Part shown: one piece after another, positions 1 through 9,831 of the stretch
Layout of the letters: the number at the start of each line of letters is the position of its first letter
Numbering within the stretch: the stretch's first letter is position 1
DNA from: [Clostridium] aminophilum DSM 10710
GTDB lineage: Bacteria; Bacillota; Clostridia; Lachnospirales; Lachnospiraceae
Reading direction: 5' to 3'
Assembly (NCBI RefSeq): GCF_000711825.1
Contig: NZ_JONJ01000002.1
Coordinates: 248,001-312,000 of the forward strand
Length of the DNA: 64,000 bases
Program-made: the position numbers and the translations under genes
Notes under the pieces: generated by a model
Database searches by the model: none
What the model saw: the letters and a program-made list of their open reading frames with translations, nothing else
What the model was told of the DNA's origin: nothing

Positions 1-151
1 CTTCAGATTTCTTCTTACGACGAACGCTCGGCTTCTCGTAATGCTCTCTCTTGCGAATCTCCTGCTGAATACCAGCCTTTGCGCAGTTTCTCTTGAATCT
101 GCGTAATGCGCTGTCAAGACTCTCGTTCTCTTTTACGATAACATTAGACAT
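1..151 (-). CDS. rpsU: 30S ribosomal protein S21, 3' end beyond the window
   Basis: The minus strand encodes [20 protein letters not shown] and continues as a basic protein to the window edge. This is the S21 family of the 30S subunit. About 50 codons are visible and the family is usually near 58 residues, so only the last few codons are missing. The ATG at 151 follows a GGGAGG site at a slightly long distance. A textbook promoter lies about 80 bases upstream. The lysine/arginine-rich C-terminal half is typical of the family. Confidence 0.95.
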   Translation of the reverse strand, partial: MSNVIVKENESLDSALRRFKRNCAKAGIQQEIRKREHYEKPSVRRKKKSE

Positions 152-233
152 AGCTTCTACCCAACCTCCCTTCAGTTGTTCCGTATTTGTGCATGTCAAT
201 ACAACTGATGGGTATTCCTTTTGCACTTCTGCA

Positions 234-261
234 ATTATACCACAAACAGAGATTTCGTCAA
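234..261 (-). promoter_or_regulatory. sigma-A promoter for rpsU
   Basis: On the minus strand TTGACG (256-261) and TATAAT (234-239) are separated by 16 bases. Transcription would start near 228 and give a leader of about 75 nt before rpsU. Confidence 0.8.
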
Positions 262-365
262 CATGTAATTCGGAAATATTTTGGAACTTATTCTGGTAAA
301 TCATTCTGCGGAAATTCTTCCCTGAAAAACTCCCGCAGGATTCGTCATCGGCCCGTTTTTCGCGA

Positions 366-3023
366 TTACCTGATCTGGCTTTCCAGAACTTCCGCCGCCT
401 TCTTCAGAGCTTCCGGAATTCCGGCCGGATTCTTTCCGCCGGCCTGCGCCATGTTCGGACGGCCGCCGCCGCCACCGCCGACCAGAGCCGCAATGCCCTT
501 GATCAGGTTGCCGGCATGTGCGCCCTGAGCAATCGCTCCGTCTGTCGCGGTTGCCATGAGGTTTACTTTGTCACCGCTCTTGCTTGCGATCACGACAACA
601 CCCTCACCGATCTTCTGTCTCAGCTGGTCGCCGAGGTTGCGGAGCTCGTTCATCTCCACGTTCTCAACGGCGGTTGCGATGAACTTTACTCCCTTGATCT
701 CAGAGATCTCGTCTTCCGCGGAACCGAGAGAGGCATTGGCGATCTCGCTCTTCAGCTTCTGATTCTCGGAGTTCAGCTCACGGATCTCGTTCTGAAGAGA
801 CTCGATCTTTTCCGTCACATCGGCCGGAGCGGTCTTCAGAAGCTGTGCCGCGCGGTGAAGCTCATTCTCGAGACCTGCGTAGTACTCAAACAGGCCCTTG
901 GATGTCTGCGCTTCGATACGTCTGACACCGGCTGCGACACCGGACTCGGAGAGAATGTGGAACGCCTGGATATCACCGGTATTCTTTACATGGGTACCTC
1001 CGCAAAATTCTCTGGAGAACTCGCCCATCTCCACAACACGGACTTCTGCGCCGTACTTTTCGCCGAACTGCGCAACCGCGCCGGTCTTTCTCGCCTCTTC
1101 GATCGGGAGAACCTCGGTGACAACCGGGATTTCCTCCGCAATCTTCTGATTGACGATATCTTCTACCTTCTTCAGTTCCTCGGCGGTTACCGCCTGGAAG
1201 TGAGTAAAGTCGAAACGGCATCTCTTCGCTTCCACGAGAGAACCGGCCTGCTCAACGTGAGAGCCGAGAACTTCCATGAGCGCCGCGTGCAGAAGATGCG
1301 TTGCGGAATGATTTCTTGCTGTCAGGCTTCTCGCCTCCCGGTCAACCGTTAAGGTTACTTTGTCTCCGGTCTGGAACATTCCCCTGACAACCTTGCCGTG
1401 GTGGGCCACTTTTCCGCCCTGAAGGTGAACGGTCTTTTCCACGATAAATTCTGCGCCGTCTTTGGTGATAACGCCGGTATCGCCTTCCTGTCCGCCCATG
1501 GTTGCATAGAACGGAGTGACATCGGTGATCATAACGCCGCGGTCACCGTCGGTCAGAACCTCCACGATCTCATCGTCCGGATCGTCTTCATTTCCGCGGT
1601 TGATGACGAGTGCGGTCGCGGAAGCATCTGCCTCAAGCCGGTCGTATCCGACAAACTCGGTGGTGAGGGATGCATCCAGCTGCTGATAAATGTCGGAGCG
1701 GCCCATGTAGTTGGAAGTTTTGCGTGCGCCTCGTGCGGTGTCTTTCTGAACTTTCATGGCCTTCTGGAAACCGTCCTCGTCGACGGTCCAGCCCTTGTCT
1801 TCCATGATCTCTTTGGTCAGATCGATCGGGAAGCCGTAGGTATCATAGAGACGGAATGCGTCTTCTCCGGACAGAACAGTCTTTCCCTCCGCTTCCATCT
1901 GTTTTTCAATCTCTTCGAGGATTTCCAGACCCTTGTTCAGTGTCTGGTTGAAACGCTCCTCTTCCTGCTCGATGACACGGGTGATCATCGCCTCTTTCTC
2001 TTTCAGTTCCGGATAACCGTCGCAGGAAAGATCGATCGCCTTCTGCGCCAGTTTGCTCATGAATTTCTCCGGCATGCCGAGCATGCGGCCGTGACGGGCA
2101 GCACGTCTGAGAAGTCTGCGGAATACATATCCTCTTCCCTCATTGGACGGAAGAATGCCGTCGCTGGCCATGAAGGTGCAGCTCTTAACGTGATCGGCGA
2201 TGATTCGGAAGGAAATATCCTTCACGTCATCGGTTTCATAGGTTGTTCCGCACATTTCTCCGATGAGATCCATCATTGCGCGGTTGGTATCGACATCGAA
2301 CAGGGAGTATACATCCTGACAGATGACTGCCAGACGCTCCAGACCCATTCCGGTATCAATGTTCTTGTGCTCGAGCTCGGTGTAATTGCCTTTTCCGTCG
2401 TTATTGAACTGGGAGAAAACAACGTTCCATACTTCCATGAACCGGTCGCCTTCGCCGCCCATGACATCTTCCGGACCGGTGCCGTACTTCTCTCCGCGGT
2501 CATAATAGATCTCGGAACACGGTCCGCACGGACCTGCGCCGTGCTCCCAGAAGTTGTCTTCTTTTCCGAAACGGTAGATACGCTCCTCCGGAACACCGAT
2601 CTCATTTTTCCAGATATTGTAAGCCTCGTCATCCTCGAGATATACGGACGGATAAAGACGCTCCGGGTCAAGTTCTACGACTTTGGTCAGGAACTCCCAT
2701 GCCCACGCGATTGCCTGCGGTTTAAAGTAATCGCCGAAGGAGAAGTTTCCGAGCATCTCAAAGAAGGTTCCGTGGCGGCCGTCATGGCCGATATTCTCGA
2801 TATCGCCGGTACGGATACATTTCTGGCAGGTGGTGACCCTGTTTCTGGGCGGGATCTCCTGGCCGGTAAAGTACGGTTTCAGCGGTGCCATTCCTGAGTT
2901 GATGATCAGAAGGCTGTTGTCATTGTGCGGGACCAGAGAAAAGCTCTTCATCTTCAGATGATCCTTGGACTCGAAGAAATCCAGGAACATTCTGCGGAGC
3001 TCGTTTACGCCATGGTATTCCAC
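366..3023 (-). CDS. alaS: alanine--tRNA ligase
   Basis: Charges tRNA-Ala in the cytoplasm. The 885-residue protein has the normal family length and order: a class II catalytic core at the N-terminus ([16 protein letters not shown], Cys-rich CQKCIRTGD), a tRNA-recognition middle, an editing domain with the metal site HSATH near residue 568 and CGGTH near residue 672, and a C-terminal DHHA1 part with a glycine-rich [15 protein letters not shown] tail. The start is GTG at 3023, set by AGGAGG eight bases upstream; no in-frame ATG fits better. It has its own promoter at 3155-3183 and a 125-nt leader with several inverted repeats. About 215 bases separate it from rpsU, which has a separate promoter. 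Confidence 0.97.
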   Translation of the reverse strand: MEYHGVNELRRMFLDFFESKDHLKMKSFSLVPHNDNSLLIINSGMAPLKPYFTGQEIPPRNRVTTCQKCIRTGDIENIGHDGRHGTFFEMLGNFSFGDYFKPQAIAWAWEFLTKVVELDPERLYPSVYLEDDEAYNIWKNEIGVPEERIYRFGKEDNFWEHGAGPCGPCSEIYYDRGEKYGTGPEDVMGGEGDRFMEVWNVVFSQFNNDGKGNYTELEHKNIDTGMGLERLAVICQDVYSLFDVDTNRAMMDLIGEMCGTTYETDDVKDISFRIIADHVKSCTFMASDGILPSNEGRGYVFRRLLRRAARHGRMLGMPEKFMSKLAQKAIDLSCDGYPELKEKEAMITRVIEQEEERFNQTLNKGLEILEEIEKQMEAEGKTVLSGEDAFRLYDTYGFPIDLTKEIMEDKGWTVDEDGFQKAMKVQKDTARGARKTSNYMGRSDIYQQLDASLTTEFVGYDRLEADASATALVINRGNEDDPDDEIVEVLTDGDRGVMITDVTPFYATMGGQEGDTGVITKDGAEFIVEKTVHLQGGKVAHHGKVVRGMFQTGDKVTLTVDREARSLTARNHSATHLLHAALMEVLGSHVEQAGSLVEAKRCRFDFTHFQAVTAEELKKVEDIVNQKIAEEIPVVTEVLPIEEARKTGAVAQFGEKYGAEVRVVEMGEFSREFCGGTHVKNTGDIQAFHILSESGVAAGVRRIEAQTSKGLFEYYAGLENELHRAAQLLKTAPADVTEKIESLQNEIRELNSENQKLKSEIANASLGSAEDEISEIKGVKFIATAVENVEMNELRNLGDQLRQKIGEGVVVIASKSGDKVNLMATATDGAIAQGAHAGNLIKGIAALVGGGGGGRPNMAQAGGKNPAGIPEALKKAAEVLESQIR

Positions 3024-3057
3024 TTAAGTTTCCTCCTCTTAGTTACAAAAAAGTATA

Positions 3058-3138
3058 ATCTGCAGCGTCATCTGTATCATGCCGACAAGCTGCAGATGAC
3101 TGGATTTTTTTCGACAAATGGGCGCAATAGGCCCATTT
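3058..3138 (-). promoter_or_regulatory. structured alaS leader with alternative hairpins
   Basis: Three inverted repeats fall between the alaS promoter and its start. In transcript order they are: AAATGGGC/GCCCATTT (3131-3138 with 3116-3123); GTCATCTG/CAGATGAC (3093-3100 with 3067-3074); and ATCTGCAGC/GCTGCAGAT (3089-3097 with 3058-3066), which is followed by TATACTTTTTT. The second and third share bases and cannot form together, and the last resembles a terminator. No T-box core sequence was found. A role in attenuation is inferred only. The remaining stretch from 3184 to 3339 shows nothing recognisable. Confidence 0.45.
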
Positions 3139-3154
3139 GACCATACATTTGAGA

Positions 3155-3183
3155 ATTTTAGCATATACGCGGGGTTTGCGCAA
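3155..3183 (-). promoter_or_regulatory. promoter for alaS
   Basis: TTGCGC (3178-3183) and TAAAAT (3155-3160) are spaced by 17 bases, with a TGC extended -10 element directly upstream of the -10 box. Confidence 0.7.
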
Positions 3184-3339
3184 GCAGAACCACGCGCGCT
3201 TCGGCGGTTTGGGCGGCTGCACGGCTCTTTTGCCTGCCGCTGCCTTTTCCGTGCGGATGAGCCACCGTTAAGTCGATTTTGTCAGCGTTTTCTTTCCGTG
3301 CGGCTGCCTTTGGCGCTCGTATGAGCCGCCGGTGGAAGT

Positions 3340-4077
3340 TCAGATTCCGACCGCTTCTTTGGCGAGACGGTCCGCCTCTTCATTGCCTGCCACGCCGGAA
3401 TGTCCTTTGACTTTGATGAACCGGATGGAAATGCTCGCGAGACTCCGGCGGATAAACTCATAATAGGCTTTTGTGCCCTCTTTGTTTCGTTTCCACTCGC
3501 CTCTCGCCCATTTCTCAATTCCCATATAGTCATAATAGACCGCAACTTCCGGAAGACCGAGTTCAATGGCTTTTTCCACCGCCGCGCGGGAACCGAGAAT
3601 CTCTCCGGCGACATTTCGCATGGAGGCCAGTTCCGGGTCATTGCCGGACCCCTGCAGGACGTATTTTTTACCGTGATCGACCAGAAAGCCGCCGTAACCG
3701 TATACTCCCGTGGAAATGTTGAAGGAGCCGTCGACAAAGGCGTACACTTCCGGTGTATCCGCCGGTTTTGCGTCGCAGCCTTCCGCAAACGGGAGACTTT
3801 CCGGTGAGGGGGCTTTTTTTGTCATACCGGCGCCTGAAGTATCCGCATCGGTTGCGCCACAGCCGTCTGCGGTTCCGGACGTCGTTTTCGATGCGCCGTC
3901 TGCGGACAGAACCGGAGACATCCCGGCATTCAGAAAGGCTTTTGCCTCGTCCAGACTCTCAAAACTCTTAAAATCCGCAGCCGGATACTGAAAGACCATC
4001 TTTTTGCATTCATCCCAGGTGGAAAAGATTCCCGTCTTTCTTCCGCGGCGGACCGCATAATACTTTTTCTTCGCCAT
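3340..4077 (-). CDS. rnhA: ribonuclease H with N-terminal viroplasmin domain
   Basis: Degrades RNA in RNA-DNA hybrids. In 245 residues there is a viroplasmin-like domain at about 1-50 (KKYYAVRRGRKTGIFSTWDE), a low-complexity linker at 52-108 rich in Ala, Ser, Gly and Thr, and an RNase H1 domain at 111-245. The catalytic acidic residues are all visible: D116 (VDGS), E159 (AGEI), D183 (YYDY) and D236 (EADRLAKEA); H226 is in KGHSG. The start is taken at ATG 4077, which has GGAG six bases upstream. An in-frame ATG at 4104 exists but does not fit the usual N-terminus. The gene stands alone between alaS and the metallo-beta-lactamase gene. Length and layout match clostridial hybrid RNase HI proteins. 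Confidence 0.9.
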   Translation of the reverse strand: MAKKKYYAVRRGRKTGIFSTWDECKKMVFQYPAADFKSFESLDEAKAFLNAGMSPVLSADGASKTTSGTADGCGATDADTSGAGMTKKAPSPESLPFAEGCDAKPADTPEVYAFVDGSFNISTGVYGYGGFLVDHGKKYVLQGSGNDPELASMRNVAGEILGSRAAVEKAIELGLPEVAVYYDYMGIEKWARGEWKRNKEGTKAYYEFIRRSLASISIRFIKVKGHSGVAGNEEADRLAKEAVGI

Positions 4078-4291
4078 TTTATTCTCCGTTTCGATTTTTT
4101 TCACGGATTTATTCTATCGGATTTTTCTTATGCTGTACAGACAGACCTTTCTCTCTTCTCCATATCCGCTCCATACGGAAGGAAGACATCCGGACTTTTC
4201 CTGCGGGCGGCACAAAGTGACAGCTTCCGCGCAGCGAAAGTCAGCAGGGCCTCGCCGGGGCACGGGCTTTGGTAAGTTAACGGAGCAAACC

Positions 4292-4340
4292 AAAAAAAAC
4301 GGCAGGTGCCTGCCGAAAATGTTCGAGAAGACACCTGCCG
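4292..4340 (-). terminator. intrinsic terminator after the MBL-fold gene
   Basis: CGGCAGGTG and CACCTGCCG (4332-4340 and 4300-4308) form a stem followed by eight T on the minus strand (4292-4299). The rest of the 4078-4423 gap shows no supported gene. Confidence 0.8.
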
Positions 4341-4423
4341 GTTATGTACCGCAGAGTATTTTTTCCGGATGACCGGCCGATCGATTCGTCCGTCAGCACC
4401 CGTCCATGAAAATCATCGAAAAT

Positions 4424-6034
4424 TTACCGGTCCCATTTGTCACACAGGCGGTTGATCTCCTGGGCGAATTTCTGAAGATCACGGTTTGCGCCGTCCTTGT
4501 TGTGCATAACCGTCTCACGCAGCCGGTCTGCCGCGGCAAGAAGTGCAGCGAAAATGCTGTTCGCTTTCTGACGCTCCGGGGTGATTTTCTTCTGTTCGAC
4601 CGGAATGCCCTTGGTCAGCGTGATAAACTCGCCTTTAGCAAGATCGTACGTCGTTCCGCTGAACGGCGCGTAGGCCTCAAAACCGAACTTTTCGGTCACA
4701 AGAGCGGCAAAACGGTCCGTCACATCGTCATCGCCGTGAACGACGAAGACCTGTGTCGGCTGATTCCGGAAGTGACCGATCCACTCGAGGAGACCGTTCT
4801 GATCGGCGTGGCCGGACAGACCTTCGATCTTCTCGATTCTTGCCTCCACATCGATCGATTCTCCGAACAGGCGAACTTCACTTCTTCCGTCCAGAAGGCT
4901 CCGGCCGAGTGTTCCGACCGCCTGGTAGCCGGCAAAGAGAATGGTACACTCCGGTCTCCAGAGGTTGTGCTTCAGATGGTGACGGATTCGTCCGGCATCG
5001 CACATTCCGGATGCGGAAATGATGACTTTCGGCTCCGGATTATTGTTGATCGCTACGGATTCCTCCGTCGCAACCGCGAGATGAAGTCCCGGGAAGGAAC
5101 ACGGATTTTTGCCCTTTTTCACCAGCGCCAGCGCTTCCTCATCATAGCAGTCGGCTTCATTTTCTTTAAAGACGCCGGTAGCCTCAACAGCCATCGGGCT
5201 GTCGAGATAAACGGGGAAATTCTCGTGTCCGGTCACGAGATTCTGTTCTTTGATGATTCGGATATAATTCAGAACTTCCTGTGTTCTGCCGACCGCGAAG
5301 GCCGGGATGACCACATTTCCGCCCCGGTCCAGTGTCTCCTGAATGATCTTCGCGAAATCCGTGACGTGATCGCCGTTCTCGTTTTCATGGAAACGGTCGC
5401 CGTAGGTGGATTCCATGACCACATAATCCGCCTCTTCGATATACTGCGGGTTGCGGATCAGCGGTTTATTCTTGTTGCCGATGTCGCCGGAGAAAACGAT
5501 TTTCTTCTCCGTATCGCCCTCTTTCAGCCAGATCTCGATGGACGCGGATCCGAGGAGATGCCCGACATCGATGAACCGGATGTCGATACCGTCACAGATA
5601 TTGACTCTCTCCCGGTAATCCACCGGGACGAACAGGTCCAGAACACCGAGCGCATCTTCCATCCGGTAGATCGGTTCCACCGCTTTCTGTCCGGCGCGCT
5701 TGGCCTTGCGGTTTTTCCACTCGGCTTCCTGTTCCTGGATATGCGCACAGTCCTTCAGCATGATCTCACAGAGATCGCAGGTTGCCCTTGTCGCAAAAAT
5801 CTGTCCCTTGAATCCGCGGGAATACAGATACGGCAGCATTCCGACATGGTCAATATGAGCGTGTGTGACAAATACATAATCAATCTGATTGTACGGAATC
5901 GGGATCGGGACATTTTCATAAATGTTGATTCCCTGCTCCATGCCGCAGTCAACAAGAAAATTCTTTCCTCCGCTCTGAACCATGTGCAGACTTCCGGTAA
6001 CCTCATGATCAGCGCCGATAAAGGTAAGTTTCAT
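4424..6034 (-). CDS. beta-CASP metallo-beta-lactamase-fold RNA-processing enzyme
   Basis: A 536-residue protein of the YSH1/CPSF73-like family, which cleaves RNA in bacteria and archaea. The metal-binding motif HAHIDH is at residues 58-63, and later conserved histidines lie in DVGHLLGSA and GLSGHAD, with a C-terminal VHGDDD. The beta-CASP region (GNVVIPAFAVGRTQE, GYQAVGTLGRSLLDG) sits in the middle. No KH domain or membrane segment is seen. The start is set at the second ATG (6034), because AGGAG lies nine bases upstream of it but only three bases from the ATG at 6040. The gene has its own promoter and terminator. The exact RNA substrate cannot be read from the sequence. Confidence 0.88.
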   Translation of the reverse strand: MKLTFIGADHEVTGSLHMVQSGGKNFLVDCGMEQGINIYENVPIPIPYNQIDYVFVTHAHIDHVGMLPYLYSRGFKGQIFATRATCDLCEIMLKDCAHIQEQEAEWKNRKAKRAGQKAVEPIYRMEDALGVLDLFVPVDYRERVNICDGIDIRFIDVGHLLGSASIEIWLKEGDTEKKIVFSGDIGNKNKPLIRNPQYIEEADYVVMESTYGDRFHENENGDHVTDFAKIIQETLDRGGNVVIPAFAVGRTQEVLNYIRIIKEQNLVTGHENFPVYLDSPMAVEATGVFKENEADCYDEEALALVKKGKNPCSFPGLHLAVATEESVAINNNPEPKVIISASGMCDAGRIRHHLKHNLWRPECTILFAGYQAVGTLGRSLLDGRSEVRLFGESIDVEARIEKIEGLSGHADQNGLLEWIGHFRNQPTQVFVVHGDDDVTDRFAALVTEKFGFEAYAPFSGTTYDLAKGEFITLTKGIPVEQKKITPERQKANSIFAALLAAADRLRETVMHNKDGANRDLQKFAQEINRLCDKWDR

Positions 6035-6097
6035 AAGCATGTTCTCCTGTCGTGATATATTTCCGTTTCGCCAATGATGACTGGACCGATCCTGGAT

Positions 6098-6126
6098 ATT
6101 CTATATACAATTATAATTTTTTGCAA
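6098..6126 (-). promoter_or_regulatory. promoter for the MBL-fold gene
   Basis: TTGCAA (6121-6126) and TAGAAT (6098-6103) are 17 bases apart on the minus strand. Confidence 0.65.
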
Positions 6127-6134
6127 TATTTTCA

Positions 6135-6177
6135 GAAAAAACCGCCCGGATTCCGATATGCGTGAATCCGGGCGGTT
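6135..6177 (-). terminator. terminator of the liv operon
   Basis: A perfect 14-bp stem (AACCGCCCGGATTC with its complement, 6140-6153 and 6164-6177) is followed on the minus strand by a run of six T. It lies 83 bases after the livF stop. Confidence 0.9.
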
Positions 6178-6259
6178 CTGTGCGAATCTCTCTCTCAGAG
6201 ATACCGTACCTATGAAAAACGTCGCTAAAGAAAATGTGCGAAAAAATGAGAAAGACGGT

Positions 6260-6970
6260 TTACTCGGAAAGATACGCCTTCTTGATTCTCTCGTCATTCA
6301 TCAGCTCATGGGCGTCGCCCCGAAGGGTGATGTTTCCGGTCTCGAGAACATAGGCTTTGTTGGCGATCGAGAGCGCTTTTTTTGCGTTCTGCTCAACCAG
6401 AAGAACCGTTACGCCGTCTTTATGAATGCTGTCGATGATGGAGAAAATTTCATTGACATAAATCGGAGAAAGTCCCATGGAGGGCTCATCCAGTAAAATC
6501 AGCTTCGGATGGCTCATGAGCGCGCGGCCCATCGCGAGCATCTGCTGCTCACCGCCCGACAGTGTGCCGGCCAGCTGGTTTTTTCTCTCTTTCAGTCTCG
6601 GAAAACGCTGATAGATCTGCTCCAGCGTTGCGTCGATCTCTGACTTGTCGCTTCGGGTGTAGGCCCCCATCTTCAGGTTCTGAAGAACGCTCAGCTGGGC
6701 AAACACACGGCGTCCCTCCGGAACATGAGCCATTCCCATGCTTACCAACTTGTGCCCCGGCAGATGGGTCACATCTTTGCCGTCAAACACGATACTTCCT
6801 GTTTTCGGCTTTAACAGCCCGGATACCGTGTGGAGCGTCGTCGTTTTTCCGGCGCCGTTTGCGCCGATCAGTGCGATGACATCCCCCTGATCCACTTCGA
6901 AGGAGATTCCCTTCAGCGCCTGAATGACACCATAGTAGACATTCAGATCTTTTACTTCAAGCAATGACAT
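6260..6970 (-). CDS. livF: branched-chain amino acid ABC transporter ATPase LivF
   Basis: One of two ATPases that power uptake of leucine, isoleucine and valine or related amino acids at the inner face of the membrane. In 236 residues the Walker A motif GANGAGKTT, the signature LSGGEQQ, the Walker B region LILLDEPSMGLSP and the H-loop region LLVEQNA are all visible. The ending of the Walker B region (SMGLSP) is the usual LivF version. It is the last gene of the five-gene livJHMGF operon, 12 bases after livG, and is followed by a strong terminator. Confidence 0.95.
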   Translation of the reverse strand: MSLLEVKDLNVYYGVIQALKGISFEVDQGDVIALIGANGAGKTTTLHTVSGLLKPKTGSIVFDGKDVTHLPGHKLVSMGMAHVPEGRRVFAQLSVLQNLKMGAYTRSDKSEIDATLEQIYQRFPRLKERKNQLAGTLSGGEQQMLAMGRALMSHPKLILLDEPSMGLSPIYVNEIFSIIDSIHKDGVTVLLVEQNAKKALSIANKAYVLETGNITLRGDAHELMNDERIKKAYLSE

Positions 6971-6982
6971 GTCCTCTCCCCC

Positions 6983-7741
6983 TTACTCTCCAAGATACGC
7001 CACGATGACGTCGTGGTTGTTCAGTACTTCCGCTGTCGGTCCTTCCGCAAGCATATGACCGAAATTCAGAACCGTGAGTTTTTCGCAGATTCCGGATACC
7101 AGTTTCATATCGTGCTCGATGAGAAGAATGGTCATGTCGAAATGATCGCGCACAAAGCGGATCGTCTCCATCAGTTCCGCGGTCTCGTTCGGGTTCATGC
7201 CGGCTGCCGGCTCGTCCAGAAGAAGAAGCTTCGGTCCGGTCGCAAGAGCTCTCGCAATCTCGAGCTTGCGCTGTTTGCCGTACGGAAGATTGGACGCCTT
7301 ATAATCAAATTCCCCGTCCAGTCCGAATACCTTCAGGATGTCCATTGCCTTTTCATCCATCGCTTTTTCCTGTCTGCGGTAGGACGGAAGTCTGAGAACC
7401 CCGCTGAGCGTGGAGTACGGGTAATGGTTGTGAAGTCCGGCTTTGACATTGTCCAGAACAGAGAGTTCGGAAAAAAGGCGGATATTCTGAAACGTTCTCG
7501 CGATACCCGCGCGGTTGATTTCAACGGTATTCTTTCCGGTGATATCCTGTCCGTCGAGAAACACTCTTCCGGTTGTCGGCTTGTATACTCCGGTGAGCAG
7601 GTTGAAGATGGTCGTCTTGCCTGCGCCGTTCGGGCCGATCAGGCCGTAGAGCTGACCTTTCTCGATCGTCATGCTGAAATCGTCGACAGCCTTCAGACCG
7701 CCGAACGAAATCCCGAGGTTTTTTACTTCAAGCATTGCCAT
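6983..7741 (-). CDS. livG: branched-chain amino acid ABC transporter ATPase LivG
   Basis: Second ATPase of the transporter, 252 residues. Seen: Walker [10 protein letters not shown], the LivG-specific stretch [12 protein letters not shown], and Walker [14 protein letters not shown] followed by the H-loop region LLIEHDM. The signature is [10 protein letters not shown] rather than LSGGQ, which is usual for LivG. The C-terminal extension present in many LivG proteins ([18 protein letters not shown]) is here. It lies three bases after livM and 12 bases before livF. Confidence 0.95.
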   Translation of the reverse strand: MAMLEVKNLGISFGGLKAVDDFSMTIEKGQLYGLIGPNGAGKTTIFNLLTGVYKPTTGRVFLDGQDITGKNTVEINRAGIARTFQNIRLFSELSVLDNVKAGLHNHYPYSTLSGVLRLPSYRRQEKAMDEKAMDILKVFGLDGEFDYKASNLPYGKQRKLEIARALATGPKLLLLDEPAAGMNPNETAELMETIRFVRDHFDMTILLIEHDMKLVSGICEKLTVLNFGHMLAEGPTAEVLNNHDVIVAYLGE

Positions 7742-7744
7742 GGC

Positions 7745-8845
7745 TCAGGCTGCCTCCTTTTTCGCTTTTTTTGAGAATTTTGCGGACAGACGCTCACGAT
7801 AGGAAATCATGGCCGGAGCGCTTGTCACGATCATCATGATGATCAGAACCACCGCATAGATCAGCATGCGGTAATCATTGAGTCCGCGAAGTACTTCCGG
7901 AAGAAGTGTCAGCACGGTAGCCGAAATGACGGATCCGCGGATATTGGCGATTCCGCCGAGAACCACATAGACCAGAATCATGATGGACATATTGTAGCCG
8001 AAGCTCTTCGGCGTCGCGGCAAGGGAAGCGAGATTGTGCGCGTAGAGCACGCCGGCCGCTCCTGCCAGGGATGCTGACACGGTAAATGCGAGAAGTTTGT
8101 ACTTCGTGATGTTGATTCCGACGGACTCTGCCGCGATCCGGTTGTCACGAATTGCCATAACGGCACGGCCCGTTCGGGAATTGATCAGATTCAGGACGAT
8201 CACGAGCGTCAGAAGAACCAGAATGATGCCGATGACGAAGGTTGCCGCCTTCGGGGTTCCCGTGATACCCTGTGCGCCGTTGATGATGATCTTTCCGCCT
8301 TTTTCCAGATGCAGTGACGCACTGTTCTTCAGAGAGAAATGAAATCCCCTGCTGTCCACGCCGACATACATCGCGTTGATGATATTTTTGATGATCTCAC
8401 CGAACGCAAGGGTCACGATGGCAAGATAGTCGCCCTTCAGTCGAAGAACCGGAATGCCGATCAGAAAACCGCAGAGCGCTGCGGAGAGCGCTCCGATCAC
8501 AAGCGCGATGACGAATCTTGTCAGGACATCCGGCACCGCTGCGGCTGCCGCATTGGTAAAAAATGCGCCCGCAAAGGCACCGATGCACATAAAGCCACAG
8601 TGTCCGAGACTCAGCTCACCGAGAATGCCGACGGTCAGGTTCAGAGAGACGGCCATGATCACATAGATGCAGACCGGAACCAGAATGCCTTTCATGTGGC
8701 TGGTCAGTCCGCCGCCGGAACCGATCATCTGGATGACCGCAAACGCTGCGATCACAATCGCATAGGTAATCAGATCTCTGCGGAATATTTTGTTCTTGTA
8801 TGCTTTCATTCTGTCCAAAGCTGTCACCACCTTATACTTTCTCAC
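7745..8845 (-). CDS. livM: branched-chain amino acid ABC transporter permease LivM
   Basis: Membrane permease with about eight to ten hydrophobic segments and the conserved loop GDYLAIVTLAFGEI of the LivM family. The C-terminus is lysine-rich (FSKKAKKEAA), as expected for a cytosolic tail. The start is uncertain. The longest form begins with GTG at 8845 and overlaps livH by 14 bases but has no clear ribosome binding site. A TTG at 8818 has AAGGTGG eight bases upstream, and an ATG lies at 8809. The core of the protein is not affected by this choice. Confidence 0.93.
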   Translation of the reverse strand: MRKYKVVTALDRMKAYKNKIFRRDLITYAIVIAAFAVIQMIGSGGGLTSHMKGILVPVCIYVIMAVSLNLTVGILGELSLGHCGFMCIGAFAGAFFTNAAAAAVPDVLTRFVIALVIGALSAALCGFLIGIPVLRLKGDYLAIVTLAFGEIIKNIINAMYVGVDSRGFHFSLKNSASLHLEKGGKIIINGAQGITGTPKAATFVIGIILVLLTLVIVLNLINSRTGRAVMAIRDNRIAAESVGINITKYKLLAFTVSASLAGAAGVLYAHNLASLAATPKSFGYNMSIMILVYVVLGGIANIRGSVISATVLTLLPEVLRGLNDYRMLIYAVVLIIMMIVTSAPAMISYRERLSAKFSKKAKKEAA

Positions 8846-9722
8846 TGATCTTGCGTCCGAGAAGACCGGTCGGTCTCACCAGAAGCACAATGATCAGTAC
8901 CGAGAATACGATCGCATCGGAAAGCTGTGACGAAATGTATGCTTTCGTCAGGTTTTCAATCACACCGAGGAGAATTCCGCCGATCATCGCGCCCGGAATG
9001 GAACCGATTCCTCCGAATACGGCTGCGGTGAACGCCTTGATGCCGGGCATCGAACCGGTGTACGGTGTCAGTGCCGGATATGCCGAGCAGAGAAGAACGC
9101 CGGCAATCGCCGCGAGAGCGGAACCGATGGCAAATGTCATCGAAATCGTCTTGTTGACATCGATTCCCATGAGTGTCGCCGCACCCTGATCTTCCGACAC
9201 GGCAAGCATCGCCTGACCGAGTCTCGTCTTGTTGATAAAGGCGGTCAGACCGAGCATGATCAGAATCGACACCAGAATGGTGACAATCGTCACGCTTGAA
9301 ATGGAGAGCTGTCCGTCCGCCAGAACCAGCGGCGGAAGCGTGATAATATTGGTGAACTGTCTTGCATTGGATCCGAAGACAAGCAGTGCAAAGTTCTGCA
9401 GGAAATAACTGACGCCGATCGCCGTGATCAGAACTGCAAGCGGAGAAGCGCCGCGAAGCGGTTTGTATGCGATGCGTTCCGTCACGACACCGAGAACCGT
9501 GCAGACCGCCATCGCGGCAAGAACACCCGCGACCGGAGATAATCCCATGGTGCTGACGATCGTAAACGTCGTGAATGCGCCGACCATGATGATATCGCCG
9601 TGCGCAAAGTTCAGCATCTTCGCGATGCCGTAGACCATCGTATAGCCAAGAGCAATGATTGCGTATACGCTGCCAAGGCTGATTCCGTTGATCAGATAGG
9701 AAAGAAAACTCATATCTGACAC
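8832..9722 (-). CDS. livH: branched-chain amino acid ABC transporter permease LivH
   Basis: Second permease, 296 residues, very hydrophobic with about eight membrane segments. The family stretches LGYTMVYGIAKMLNFAHGD and GGIGSIPGAMIGGILLG are visible. It is the second gene of the operon, 109 bases after livJ, and its 3' end overlaps the longest livM frame. With livM it forms the membrane channel that receives substrate from LivJ. Confidence 0.95.
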   Translation of the reverse strand: MSDMSFLSYLINGISLGSVYAIIALGYTMVYGIAKMLNFAHGDIIMVGAFTTFTIVSTMGLSPVAGVLAAMAVCTVLGVVTERIAYKPLRGASPLAVLITAIGVSYFLQNFALLVFGSNARQFTNIITLPPLVLADGQLSISSVTIVTILVSILIMLGLTAFINKTRLGQAMLAVSEDQGAATLMGIDVNKTISMTFAIGSALAAIAGVLLCSAYPALTPYTGSMPGIKAFTAAVFGGIGSIPGAMIGGILLGVIENLTKAYISSQLSDAIVFSVLIIVLLVRPTGLLGRKISEKV

Positions 9723-9831
9723 TCCTCTCTTACAGTATAAACAGCATATCGGGGGTTGTCTTGATCAACAGCCCCCGATCATCAGCGGTAATTTGCTGCT
9801 TCCCGGTTTACCGGCAAGTTACAAACACTTC

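Noticed and set aside
3058-3183. T-box riboswitch upstream of alaS
   Set aside because: The leader of about 125 nt lacks the T-box core and a specifier loop could not be drawn.
4187-4204. Minus-strand sequence resembling the RNase P RNA motif GAGGAAAGTCCG
   Set aside because: Only this short stretch matches. The surrounding gap is too short and lacks the other conserved RNase P segments.
4406-6055. Long open frame on the plus strand opposite the MBL-fold gene
   Set aside because: It is antisense to a clear family member, its product resembles nothing, and it has no ribosome binding site. Similar plus-strand frames opposite alaS (1398-2897) and prpC/rlmN (35036-36745) were dropped for the same reason.
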